Shown: one piece after another, positions 15,585 through 22,035 of the stretch
Numbering within the stretch: position 1 is the first letter of the stretch
Layout of the letters: each line of letters starts with the position of its first letter
Assembly: GCA_002316675.1 (NCBI GenBank)
Contig: DCDZ01000017.1
Coordinates: forward strand, 107,543-145,671
From: Tyzzerella sp. UBA1042
GTDB taxonomy: Bacteria; Bacillota; Clostridia; Lachnospirales; Anaerotignaceae
Length of the DNA stretch: 38,129 nucleotides
Direction of reading: 5' to 3'
The notes under the pieces: generated by a model
The model's input: only the letters and a program-made list of their open reading frames with translations
Databases searched by the model: none
Told to the model about the DNA's origin: nothing
Translations under genes and position numbers: made by a program

Positions 15585-17123
15585 TTAAAACAACAACGTT
15601 CCCTCCGCCTTTGCGGCTTCAATATCCTTTAAAATACTTTTTTGTTTTTCGTCAAACAAAAGGTCTTTATTATACTGATAGTATTTTTCACTGCCATTTT
15701 CACTGATGAATTTTACGCTGTAAAAATTCGTGGTCAATTCTGTGATAAAGATAACCATTTCCTGCCCGGCGCCAAAGGCCGCCTCTAAAAACAGGAAGGT
15801 ATTTTCCAATTCCTTGGCGCCGGTTTCGATAAGCCTTTCCCGCAGGGATACATCCGCGGCGAAGGCGGCTTTGATTTCCGCAAAAACCCCCTCCTTCTCC
15901 CGCAGGCCAAGGCTTTTTATTTTTGTTTGATAAGCAAGGAGCCGTTCTATGGTTCTGCGGCGGCTTTTTTGGGTGCTTTGATCCAAAAGGTCCGCCTTCT
16001 TTTCTTGGGTGAAGGCCGCCTCTTTTTCCTCCAGCAGGCCCTCCAACAGCTTTTCCCAAGGGGTTTCCGTGCAATAGGGGCTTTGGAAGCGTTCCTTGAG
16101 CACCAAAAGGGCTTGATGCAATTCTGTGGCAAACAAATCCTGCTCGTAGGCCAGCTTGAAATCATCGGAAAGACGGCTGAGCAAAAGACCCAGCACACTC
16201 AGCTTTTCATCAAAGGGGGCGGTGGAAAGCTTGGCGGCGGTTCCCTCCGTAAAGGTGCCGTTTAAAATATCCTCTACATGGTACTCTGTTTTATATTTAT
16301 GATATAGCTCTAAATAATTGGCGAAGTCCCGGGCAATTTTGGGATGCTGTAAATATTGGGCAATCATATCCGCATTTGCGGGTATTTTCATGGCCTCATA
16401 AACCTTTAAAATGGTGGAAAGGTCCTCCCAGCCTCTGGGGGTGACAAAGCGTTTGCCGTCTACGGTGTTTTCCATGGCATAAAAATTATTTTTCTTGATT
16501 TCCAAGTAGGATAAAATTGCTCCATGGACGGAATTCTTGTAGGCGTATTCCCGCCAAACGGGATACTCCGGTTGAACGTCCACTTTTTTTACACGATCCA
16601 ACGTTACTACGTCAAATTCCCGCACACTTTTGTTATATTCTGGGGGGTTGCCCGCCGCCGCAATGAGCCAGCCCTCGGGCACCTTATGGGCACCGAAGGT
16701 TTTGGCCTGCAAAAACTGGAGCATGGCCGGAGCCAGGGTTTCCGAGGCGCAGTTGATTTCATCAATAAAAAGGATGCCCTCGGACAGGCCTGTTTCCTCC
16801 ATTTTGTTGTAAACCGAGGCAATGATTTCGCTCATGGTATATTCTGTGATGGCATATTCCCGTCCGCCGTATTGCTTATGGCTGATAAAGGGCAGGCCGA
16901 TGGCACTTTGGCGGGTGTGATGGGTGATGCTGTAAGCCACCAGAGCCACGCCGCATTCCCTTGCCACCTGCTCCATAATGGCGGTTTTGCCAATGCCCGG
17001 AGGACCCATAAGCAGGACGGGACGCTGGCGCACCCGGGGAATCAAATATTCTCCGAATTCATTTTTCATAAGATAAGCCTGTATGGCTCTTGTAAGTTCT
17101 TCCTTCGCTTGTTTGATATTCAT
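15585..17123 (-). CDS. MoxR-type AAA+ ATPase
   Basis: A 512-aa ATPase. The AAA+ module (residues about 30-280) has Walker A GPPGIGKT at 40-47, Walker B ILFIDE at 117-122, sensor 1 AAGNP at 156-160 and the DRV segment at 176-178. The extra C-terminal 230 residues are mostly charged helices with no family I recognise. The ATG at 17123 has AGGAG upstream on the minus strand and lies 1 nt after the VWA gene stop, so the two are co-translated. MoxR proteins remodel or activate partners, usually VWA proteins encoded beside them, via the MIDAS site. It is the last gene of the three-gene operon. Confidence 0.92.
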   Translation of the reverse strand: MNIKQAKEELTRAIQAYLMKNEFGEYLIPRVRQRPVLLMGPPGIGKTAIMEQVARECGVALVAYSITHHTRQSAIGLPFISHKQYGGREYAITEYTMSEIIASVYNKMEETGLSEGILFIDEINCASETLAPAMLQFLQAKTFGAHKVPEGWLIAAAGNPPEYNKSVREFDVVTLDRVKKVDVQPEYPVWREYAYKNSVHGAILSYLEIKKNNFYAMENTVDGKRFVTPRGWEDLSTILKVYEAMKIPANADMIAQYLQHPKIARDFANYLELYHKYKTEYHVEDILNGTFTEGTAAKLSTAPFDEKLSVLGLLLSRLSDDFKLAYEQDLFATELHQALLVLKERFQSPYCTETPWEKLLEGLLEEKEAAFTQEKKADLLDQSTQKSRRRTIERLLAYQTKIKSLGLREKEGVFAEIKAAFAADVSLRERLIETGAKELENTFLFLEAAFGAGQEMVIFITELTTNFYSVKFISENGSEKYYQYNKDLLFDEKQKSILKDIEAAKAEGTLLF

Positions 17124-17124
17124 G

Positions 17125-18507
17125 TCAATTCTCCTTATCGTAAACGGATAAATCCTCCGGGCCAAGAACCACCTTCATTGCCCAAGGGGGAACATTCAAA
17201 TCCAGATAGTCCTCATGGAAAAAAACAAAGGCGGTTTCATAGGGGGGACGGCGGCGGGGAAAGGTGCCGTAGCCGTCGGTGAAATAAATCAGCCCTTTGA
17301 GGTTTTGAAAGCGTTTCTCTTCCATCAGCTCTTCCACATAGGTAAAAACAGGGCGAAAATCCGTGCCGCCGCTGCCGATGAGGCGGAAGTGCTCCATATA
17401 GTCCGCCAAGTCCTCCTGCGAGGTGATGAGGGTATCCTGCTGTACCTTTGCATCGCACTGCAAAAGGTGAATATTGGTTTTATGAAAAAAGGAATCGTTG
17501 TTTTTTAAAATGGAGAAGGTCTCCTCTAAAAAACGTTGTACCGTTTCCCCCTCGCAAGATTCGGAGGTGTCTATGGCAATGACCAATTCTTCTATTTTTT
17601 TTACTTCCTTATATTCCAATGCTTCGATCAAGGGCATATTTCCGTAAAGGGAAAGGCCGTAGGTATAGAAAATATAATCGTAGGCGTCTTCATCCACCCG
17701 TAAATCCTCTTTTAATGTAACAAATTTTTCAAGGAAGCGGCGGTAATCATACTTTTCCCGATTTTCGATTTTCAATAGATGCAGCAAATCCCCTGCATTT
17801 TCCCCCATCTCCTTGGAGAAGGTTTCTAAATTGGTTTCCGTTTTTTCGCCGATTTGCTGCCATTTTTCCTCCAGCTGCTTTTGCTTTTCTTGTTGGCTTA
17901 CAGAATCATCTTCGTTTTCTTGGTTGTCATTATTTTGGTCATTTTGATCCTGATTTTTGTTATCCTCTTTCTTTTGCTCCCAAAAAACATGGTCATCCAC
18001 CCAAAATGTCAGCTGAAGCCTGCCAAATCCCTGGGGGGTAAAGGTTTTCTCCGAAAGCTTGCGGTAAATACCCTCGGCAGAAAGCACCGTCAAGTCTTGT
18101 TTCAGTTCCGCATACAGCTCTCTTCTGCGATCGGAAACCACCAAATGGGTCGCCTTTAGCTTCAAACTATCTATGATGGACTCTACAGCGACGTCGCAGG
18201 CCACGCCCCAAAGGGCCGGATCCCGTTCTCCCGTATGAAAAGGATGGCGGAAAATGCAGTGCAAAAGCATATGCAGATAAAGGCGGTTCACCAAAACGGG
18301 GTCCGATTGATACCGTTCCACCAAATAGCGGGGGTTGAACAAAACCTTTTCCCCATCAGTGCCTACATAAAGGGAGGAGAGGTTCATTTGATATTGCAGT
18401 CCGCTTAAGGCGATATCCAAAAACCGCAGGGACAAATATAGCTCGTTGCGGGAGGCATTTAAAATGGCATTGCCGATTTGTATCAAGCGCTGATGGTTTT
18501 CGTTCAT
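17125..18507 (-). CDS. DUF2201-like VWA protein (metallopeptidase-like N-terminus)
   Basis: A 460-aa soluble protein. Residues about 1-175 resemble the 'putative metallopeptidase' N-terminal domain of VWA-like proteins (DUF2201), with the helix LHMLLHCIFRHPFH around His83 and His88. The spacing is H-x4-H rather than HExxH, and no Glu follows the first His, so peptidase activity is doubtful. A low-complexity Asn/Asp/Gln/Glu linker fills 180-215. The VWA domain (about 305-455) has a complete MIDAS: DTSES 313-317, Thr382 and Asp411 (YFTDGYG). Metal-dependent binding to the MoxR ATPase encoded next is expected. No signal peptide. Confidence 0.88.
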   Translation of the reverse strand: MNENHQRLIQIGNAILNASRNELYLSLRFLDIALSGLQYQMNLSSLYVGTDGEKVLFNPRYLVERYQSDPVLVNRLYLHMLLHCIFRHPFHTGERDPALWGVACDVAVESIIDSLKLKATHLVVSDRRRELYAELKQDLTVLSAEGIYRKLSEKTFTPQGFGRLQLTFWVDDHVFWEQKKEDNKNQDQNDQNNDNQENEDDSVSQQEKQKQLEEKWQQIGEKTETNLETFSKEMGENAGDLLHLLKIENREKYDYRRFLEKFVTLKEDLRVDEDAYDYIFYTYGLSLYGNMPLIEALEYKEVKKIEELVIAIDTSESCEGETVQRFLEETFSILKNNDSFFHKTNIHLLQCDAKVQQDTLITSQEDLADYMEHFRLIGSGGTDFRPVFTYVEELMEEKRFQNLKGLIYFTDGYGTFPRRRPPYETAFVFFHEDYLDLNVPPWAMKVVLGPEDLSVYDKEN

Positions 18508-18519
18508 GAAAGGCCTCCT

Positions 18520-19701
18520 TTATAAATCAAAGCTTTTTTTCACGGCAGAAGCAGAATGCCGATGCTGATAATCCATGAAAAAGCTTAGTATCTCCGTTTT
18601 TTTCTTTTTTTGCGCAAACTCCATTAATTTGGGCAGGGCTTCCTGGGTGTAAAGCCCCCATTGGGCAAAACGGCGCAGTACCTTCAAATTTTCTTTTTGT
18701 ATATAATACTCCCCGGCAAAAAGCAGATGCTCCCGCACATAAGAAAGATAGGTTTCTCTGCGGTTTTCCGGCAGGCGGTAAGGGTAGGACAGGCGATAAA
18801 CCGCCAAAAGTAGCACCAAAACCGCCACATCCTCCCGCCGGGTCAGATAAAACAGCTCATCATACCTGCGGAAGTCGATATCCGAATTGCGGATGCATTG
18901 GCGGAACAGATGGCCTGTGCCGTAATTCACCTGATGAAACTGCCTTGCCGGAGTATCCTCAATATATTCATATTGAAAATCGGGGATCAAAAGCTTTACT
19001 CTCCCATCGGGAAAATCAATGGTTAAGAGCAAGGCATGGTTTAATACGGCAATCAAATCAGAAACGTGCCGGCATTGTCCGAAATGGATTTCATAAAGAT
19101 TGTCGCAATTTAAAAATAGCCCTGTTTCCAGCTGTACGGTGTTTTTGGGAATATTGATTTTGGTCAATGCCCTGCAATTATAAAAGGCATACTTCCCCAA
19201 AAAGGCAACCTCCTCGGGAATGCGGAGGGTTTTTAAGGAGGCACAACCGTAAAAGGCATAGGCGCCGATGCCTTTTAAATTTTGTGGCAAAGTGAGCACC
19301 TCCAAGGAGGAACAGCCCGAAAAGGTGTAGGGCGAAATTTCCTCCAAAAGCGCAGGCAAAGGGAGCGTGCGCAGGGCGTTGCATCCTCCAAAAGCGTTTG
19401 CGCCAATGTGGCGGATGGTATCGGGCAGGGTGATGCGCACAATGGCGTCCCCCTCCTCTTTTTGCGCGGGGGCAGTTCTCTCTTTGTTTTCCTCTACAAA
19501 AGAAAGCTCTGCTGTGCTGTCCTCCTCCGCCTTGGGCAGTTCCTCTTCTATGGCGAAGGCAAATGCACCGATGGCAGTGACAGGCTTGCCCTCTATGGTT
19601 TCTGGGATATGCAGTTGGCTTGCTCTGCTCGAAATACCTGTAATGGTGACACCTTCGTCAGAGGGTTTATAATATAGGATAACCTGTTTTATTGGTTTCA
19701 T
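18520..19701 (-). CDS. Cytoplasmic leucine-rich repeat (BspA/LRR_5) protein
   Basis: A 393-aa protein, first gene of the operon, start at 19701 with AAAGGA upstream. Residues about 15-50 and 100-210 carry BspA-type LRR_5 repeats (I-GANAFGGC-ALRTL, Y-FSGCSSLEVL, AYAFYGCASLKTL, KYAFYNCRALTKI). A charged, Glu-rich insertion (about 52-88) interrupts the first repeats. The last 170 residues are helical with clustered Tyr/Arg/Leu and no known domain. BspA repeats are usually on secreted proteins, but there is no signal peptide or anchor here, so it should act in the cytoplasm, perhaps as substrate or target adaptor for the VWA/MoxR pair. Confidence 0.88.
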   Translation of the reverse strand: MKPIKQVILYYKPSDEGVTITGISSRASQLHIPETIEGKPVTAIGAFAFAIEEELPKAEEDSTAELSFVEENKERTAPAQKEEGDAIVRITLPDTIRHIGANAFGGCNALRTLPLPALLEEISPYTFSGCSSLEVLTLPQNLKGIGAYAFYGCASLKTLRIPEEVAFLGKYAFYNCRALTKINIPKNTVQLETGLFLNCDNLYEIHFGQCRHVSDLIAVLNHALLLTIDFPDGRVKLLIPDFQYEYIEDTPARQFHQVNYGTGHLFRQCIRNSDIDFRRYDELFYLTRREDVAVLVLLLAVYRLSYPYRLPENRRETYLSYVREHLLFAGEYYIQKENLKVLRRFAQWGLYTQEALPKLMEFAQKKKKTEILSFFMDYQHRHSASAVKKSFDL

Positions 19702-19736
19702 GGCAATGTCCTTTTCAAAATTTAATTTATTTTTCC

Positions 19737-19765
19737 ATTATACTTCCTCGTGAGGGGTGTGTCAA
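19737..19765 (-). promoter_or_regulatory. Consensus promoter of the LRR/VWA/MoxR operon
   Basis: On the minus strand TTGACA (19765-19760), 17 bp and TATAAT (19742-19737) match the sigma-A consensus fully. The spacer holds the near-palindrome CCTC-GT-GAGG (19746-19755), a possible operator. Confidence 0.88.
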
Positions 19766-20253
19766 AAAAGGCTGATAGATTGAATGATAAACATCACTTT
19801 GTTTTTATATAAAAAAATTTGAAAATCTATAAAGTATATCATTTTTAAATGATATCTTTTATTGAAATTATTATTTTATGGAAGTAAAAGGATTTTATTG
19901 ACAAATAATATCAATTTATGCAGAGAAAATTAGATTTATAAGGATTGAATATATATATATATATAGTATACTTTAATTTGATTTTCAAAGATTTTTCACG
20001 TTGCGATGCTTTTAAAAACATAATGCAATGTAATATTTTTAAATTATAGACGAAGTGAAGGGGTTAACAAGAGAACTGTTTGAACAGCCAATGTGGGAGG
20101 ATTTATTTAACAGACTTTCACTCTAAACTATTCATTTAGTTCTGTTGTTAATCCTACGTTTATTTAAAAGTAAATACGACAGAGTAACAAATTTCTTTGA
20201 ATATTATTTTTGTTCAAAACAAGTTCAAAATGTATCTTAATGGAGGCACATTT
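19766..20253. other. AT-rich intergenic region
   Basis: Between divergent genes, markedly more AT-rich than the surroundings, with an (AT)n tract at about 19947-19965 followed by GTATACT. Apart from the inverted repeat at 20061-20154 I see no gene or RNA motif. Confidence 0.6.
20061..20154. repeat. Imperfect 17-nt inverted repeat
   Basis: GGGTTAACAAGAGAACT (20061-20077) and the reverse complement of 20138-20154 match at 15 of 17 positions, 60 nt apart. It could be a regulatory stem or the ends of a tiny non-autonomous element; no coding sequence lies inside. Confidence 0.45.
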
Positions 20254-20622
20254 ATGAAATTTTATGGTATCCCGCTATGTATTTGCATTTGCTTATTGTG
20301 TCGTCTTCTTGCAAATTCAAAAAATTATAAAAAGAATGAGAAGATATTGTTGTTTGTGTTGCTTGCCCTTACAGGCGTCGCCCTTGTTTATGCATTGAGT
20401 ATGCTTTTTCAAAATGAAGAGGTTTTGTTTGTGTCTGTGTTTTTTATTGTTGCCCTCATATGCCAGCAAAGTGTGCATCACTTTATAAAAATTCAGGAGG
20501 CAGAGAGTTTGTTTTCCCAAAGAAGCTCCTATGGTATATTACTTATCTTGTGGATATCTTTGGTGGTTTCCTTTTACATGGAGGCAAGGGCCATTCAAAA
20601 TTTTTTAGACACAATACCATAA
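20254..20622 (+). CDS. Small membrane protein A of a tandem related pair
   Basis: A 122-aa protein; the ATG at 20254 follows GGAGG by 8 nt and is preferred over an earlier ATG at 20197. Four hydrophobic segments (about residues 1-17, 29-48, 55-70 and 88-106) indicate a four-helix membrane protein. Its last helix and tail (LLILWISLVVSFYMEARAI) resemble those of the next gene (LCILLWTGFAVSFVLELRS), so the two probably arose by duplication. I recognise no family. The AT-rich base use differs from the flanking core genes, hinting at acquired DNA. Confidence 0.7.
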   Translation: MKFYGIPLCICICLLCRLLANSKNYKKNEKILLFVLLALTGVALVYALSMLFQNEEVLFVSVFFIVALICQQSVHHFIKIQEAESLFSQRSSYGILLILWISLVVSFYMEARAIQNFLDTIP

Positions 20623-20641
20623 AAGAGAAAGGGAGCGAATC

Positions 20642-20998
20642 ATGAAATATTATTTGATTGTTTTGATGCTGTGCTTGGGGCTGCTAGTCTGGATGGAATA
20701 CAAAATAAAAGGGAAACCTGTTATGAATCAATATTTTTTGCATTTTATATGTACAACTGGATTTTTACTTTGTGCTTTCCTTTTTTTTGAGAAAAATTTT
20801 TCTCAAGTGATTACAATGAATTTTGATACCATTATGGTTTTCTATGTTATTCACAGTACCGTAAAGCTTTTAGGTGAATACATAGAGAAATTTCAAATTA
20901 TGAGAGAAAATTTATTTTTTTATTTGTGTATTTTGCTATGGACTGGGTTTGCTGTTAGCTTTGTGCTAGAGCTTCGTAGTATGGCTTTGCCAATATAA
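20642..20998 (+). CDS. Small membrane protein B of a tandem related pair
   Basis: A 118-aa protein starting at ATG 20642 with GGGAG about 7 nt upstream, 19 nt after protein A, so co-transcribed. Four hydrophobic segments and the shared C-terminal helix with a Glu-Leu-Arg or Glu-Ala-Arg end mark it as a paralogue of A. Function unknown; a heteromeric membrane assembly is conceivable. The transcript ends at the strong hairpin just after the stop. Confidence 0.7.
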   Translation: MKYYLIVLMLCLGLLVWMEYKIKGKPVMNQYFLHFICTTGFLLCAFLFFEKNFSQVITMNFDTIMVFYVIHSTVKLLGEYIEKFQIMRENLFFYLCILLWTGFAVSFVLELRSMALPI

Positions 20999-21000
20999 AG

Positions 21001-21031
21001 GAGGGAGGCACATTAGATTCCTCCCTCTTTT
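21001..21031 (+). terminator. Terminator of the small membrane protein pair
   Basis: GAGGGAGG and CCTCCCTC form a perfect 8-bp stem with an 11-nt loop followed by TTTTG; it may also serve the convergent ferredoxin gene. Confidence 0.85.
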
Positions 21032-21042
21032 GTTAATTTCTA

Positions 21043-21234
21043 TTAATGTCCTCTTGTTTCGATGGCGACTGCGGGACAGTTGGTTTTTGCTTCGATGACC
21101 ATGGCTTCTGTGCTGGGGGGCACATTCTCGGGGATGGCTCTTGCCAAATTGCTGCCATCCATGGAAAAAACATCGCCGCAAAGGGTAACGCACAGGCCGC
21201 AGCCAATGCACTTATTATTCACAAATGCTCTCAT
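21043..21234 (-). CDS. Ferredoxin, single [4Fe-4S] cluster
   Basis: A 63-aa monocluster ferredoxin. Cys9, Cys12 and Cys15 (CIGCGLC) and Cys53 (NCP) are the expected ligands; Cys19 is an extra cysteine, as in Desulfovibrio-type ferredoxins, but a partner for a disulfide is absent. The acidic Fd fold is complete. The ATG at 21234 has AGGAGAG upstream; longer upstream frames are untranslated sequence. It carries low-potential electrons in anaerobic metabolism. The partner enzyme is not in the neighbourhood. Confidence 0.93.
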   Translation of the reverse strand: MRAFVNNKCIGCGLCVTLCGDVFSMDGSNLARAIPENVPPSTEAMVIEAKTNCPAVAIETRGH

Positions 21235-21439
21235 ACGATCTCTCCTTTTGAAACAATTTTTACTATTGTCTCTCTTTTGCGGAAAGATATGCGCCTTTAC
21301 AAACAAAAAAACCTGTATTGCAAGGCAGACCTTCTCCATGCAATCAGGCTTTTTTAAAAAATATTTGAAAAACCATAAAGGAACGGTTTTCCTAGGGTGG
21401 CGGTTTGCGGATACAGCCGGGCGCTTTTATATGATAGAC

Positions 21440-21670
21440 TTAGTATTCTTTTCCCATCATAAGCGCAACATCCATCCATTCGGTAACCATCCGATAAGCT
21501 TCGTTTTCATCCTGAAGACGGGCAAGGGTTTCCTCATCGCTGTCAAAGGTGAGCAGTAAGGCACCGTAAATGTTGTAAAAATCAATCCGCCAGTCCTTTA
21601 TATCTTTCTTTTCCCTTAAGTGATAAACCATTTCCTCAAGGCCTTCGACTGTGAATTTTTCATGGATCAT
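21440..21670 (-). CDS. Small conserved-looking protein of unknown function
   Basis: A 76-aa soluble, acidic protein. The ATG at 21670 follows AAGGAGGG, which makes it a credible gene. Predicted alpha/beta with the segment WRIDFYNIYGALLLTFDSDEET; no cysteines or membrane helices. I do not recognise the family. It lies upstream of the ferredoxin gene in the same orientation, but 205 nt with a hairpin (AAAACC/GGTTTT near 21368) separate them. Confidence 0.65.
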   Translation of the reverse strand: MIHEKFTVEGLEEMVYHLREKKDIKDWRIDFYNIYGALLLTFDSDEETLARLQDENEAYRMVTEWMDVALMMGKEY

Positions 21671-21838
21671 ACCAATCCCTCCTTTTCCCATGGGGTTTGG
21701 TTTAGTATATCAAAAAAAAATACATATGAAAAGGGGGAATGTTAAAAATTATACAAGACTACCAAGGGAATCTATGGGGAATACTGTAAAAGGAAGATTT
21801 TTCGGTGGCAGGAGAATTATGTATTGCTTTTTTGTTTC

Positions 21839-21847
21839 TGATATGAT
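21839..21847 (+). promoter_or_regulatory. Extended -10 promoter of the P-type ATPase gene
   Basis: TGATATGAT is an extended -10 box (TGn + TATGAT) about 20 nt upstream of the riboswitch aptamer. A -35 is weak. Confidence 0.5.
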
Positions 21848-21859
21848 AGAATTCTTACA

Positions 21860-21959
21860 AATAAGAGGGAGTAGCTTTCGCTTCATGCGAAGTCAGCGTT
21901 CGTCATCCCGGCTAAACAGCCCGGACGCTGCCCAAAGGATCTGCGTATTCTTAGGAAGC
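21860..21959 (+). ncRNA. yybP-ykoY (Mn2+) riboswitch aptamer
   Basis: The conserved 5' element GGGAGTAGC is followed by a hairpin (TTCGC/GCGAA), then GTCAGCG-TTCGTCAT-CCCGGC with the complementary GCCCGG-ACGCTG and a CCCAAAGG/GGATCTGCG junction, closed by TAAGA/TCTTA. This is the layout of the yybP-ykoY family, a Mn2+ sensor that turns on manganese or cation efflux genes. The downstream gene, a P2-type cation ATPase, is one of the classes known for this riboswitch. Confidence 0.85.
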
Positions 21960-22012
21960 AAGACTTTTATTGTACCGAAAAATTTGTATGGGTGCAGTAA
22001 AAGTCTTTTTTG
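21960..22012 (+). terminator. Riboswitch expression platform (intrinsic terminator)
   Basis: AAGACTTTTATTGTACC pairs over about 16 bp (two G-U pairs) with GGTGCAGTAAAAGTCTT, followed by a T-run, ending 11 nt before the ATPase ribosome binding site. The 5' arm abuts the aptamer's closing helix, so ligand binding can favour read-through. Confidence 0.85.
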
Positions 22013-22035
22013 TTTGCACCGAAAGGAGAATGAAA

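Noticed and set aside
15700..17282. Several long open frames opposite or within the MoxR gene
   Set aside because: They have no ribosome binding sites and mirror the coding frame of an intact, motif-complete AAA+ gene.
19947..19966. (AT)n tract as a microsatellite switch
   Set aside because: It is short and lies far from either start codon; AT richness of the gap explains it well enough.
21970..22035. Upstream ATG giving an 886-aa P-type ATPase
   Set aside because: That start lies inside the riboswitch terminator and lacks a ribosome binding site; the ATG at 22036 is properly spaced.
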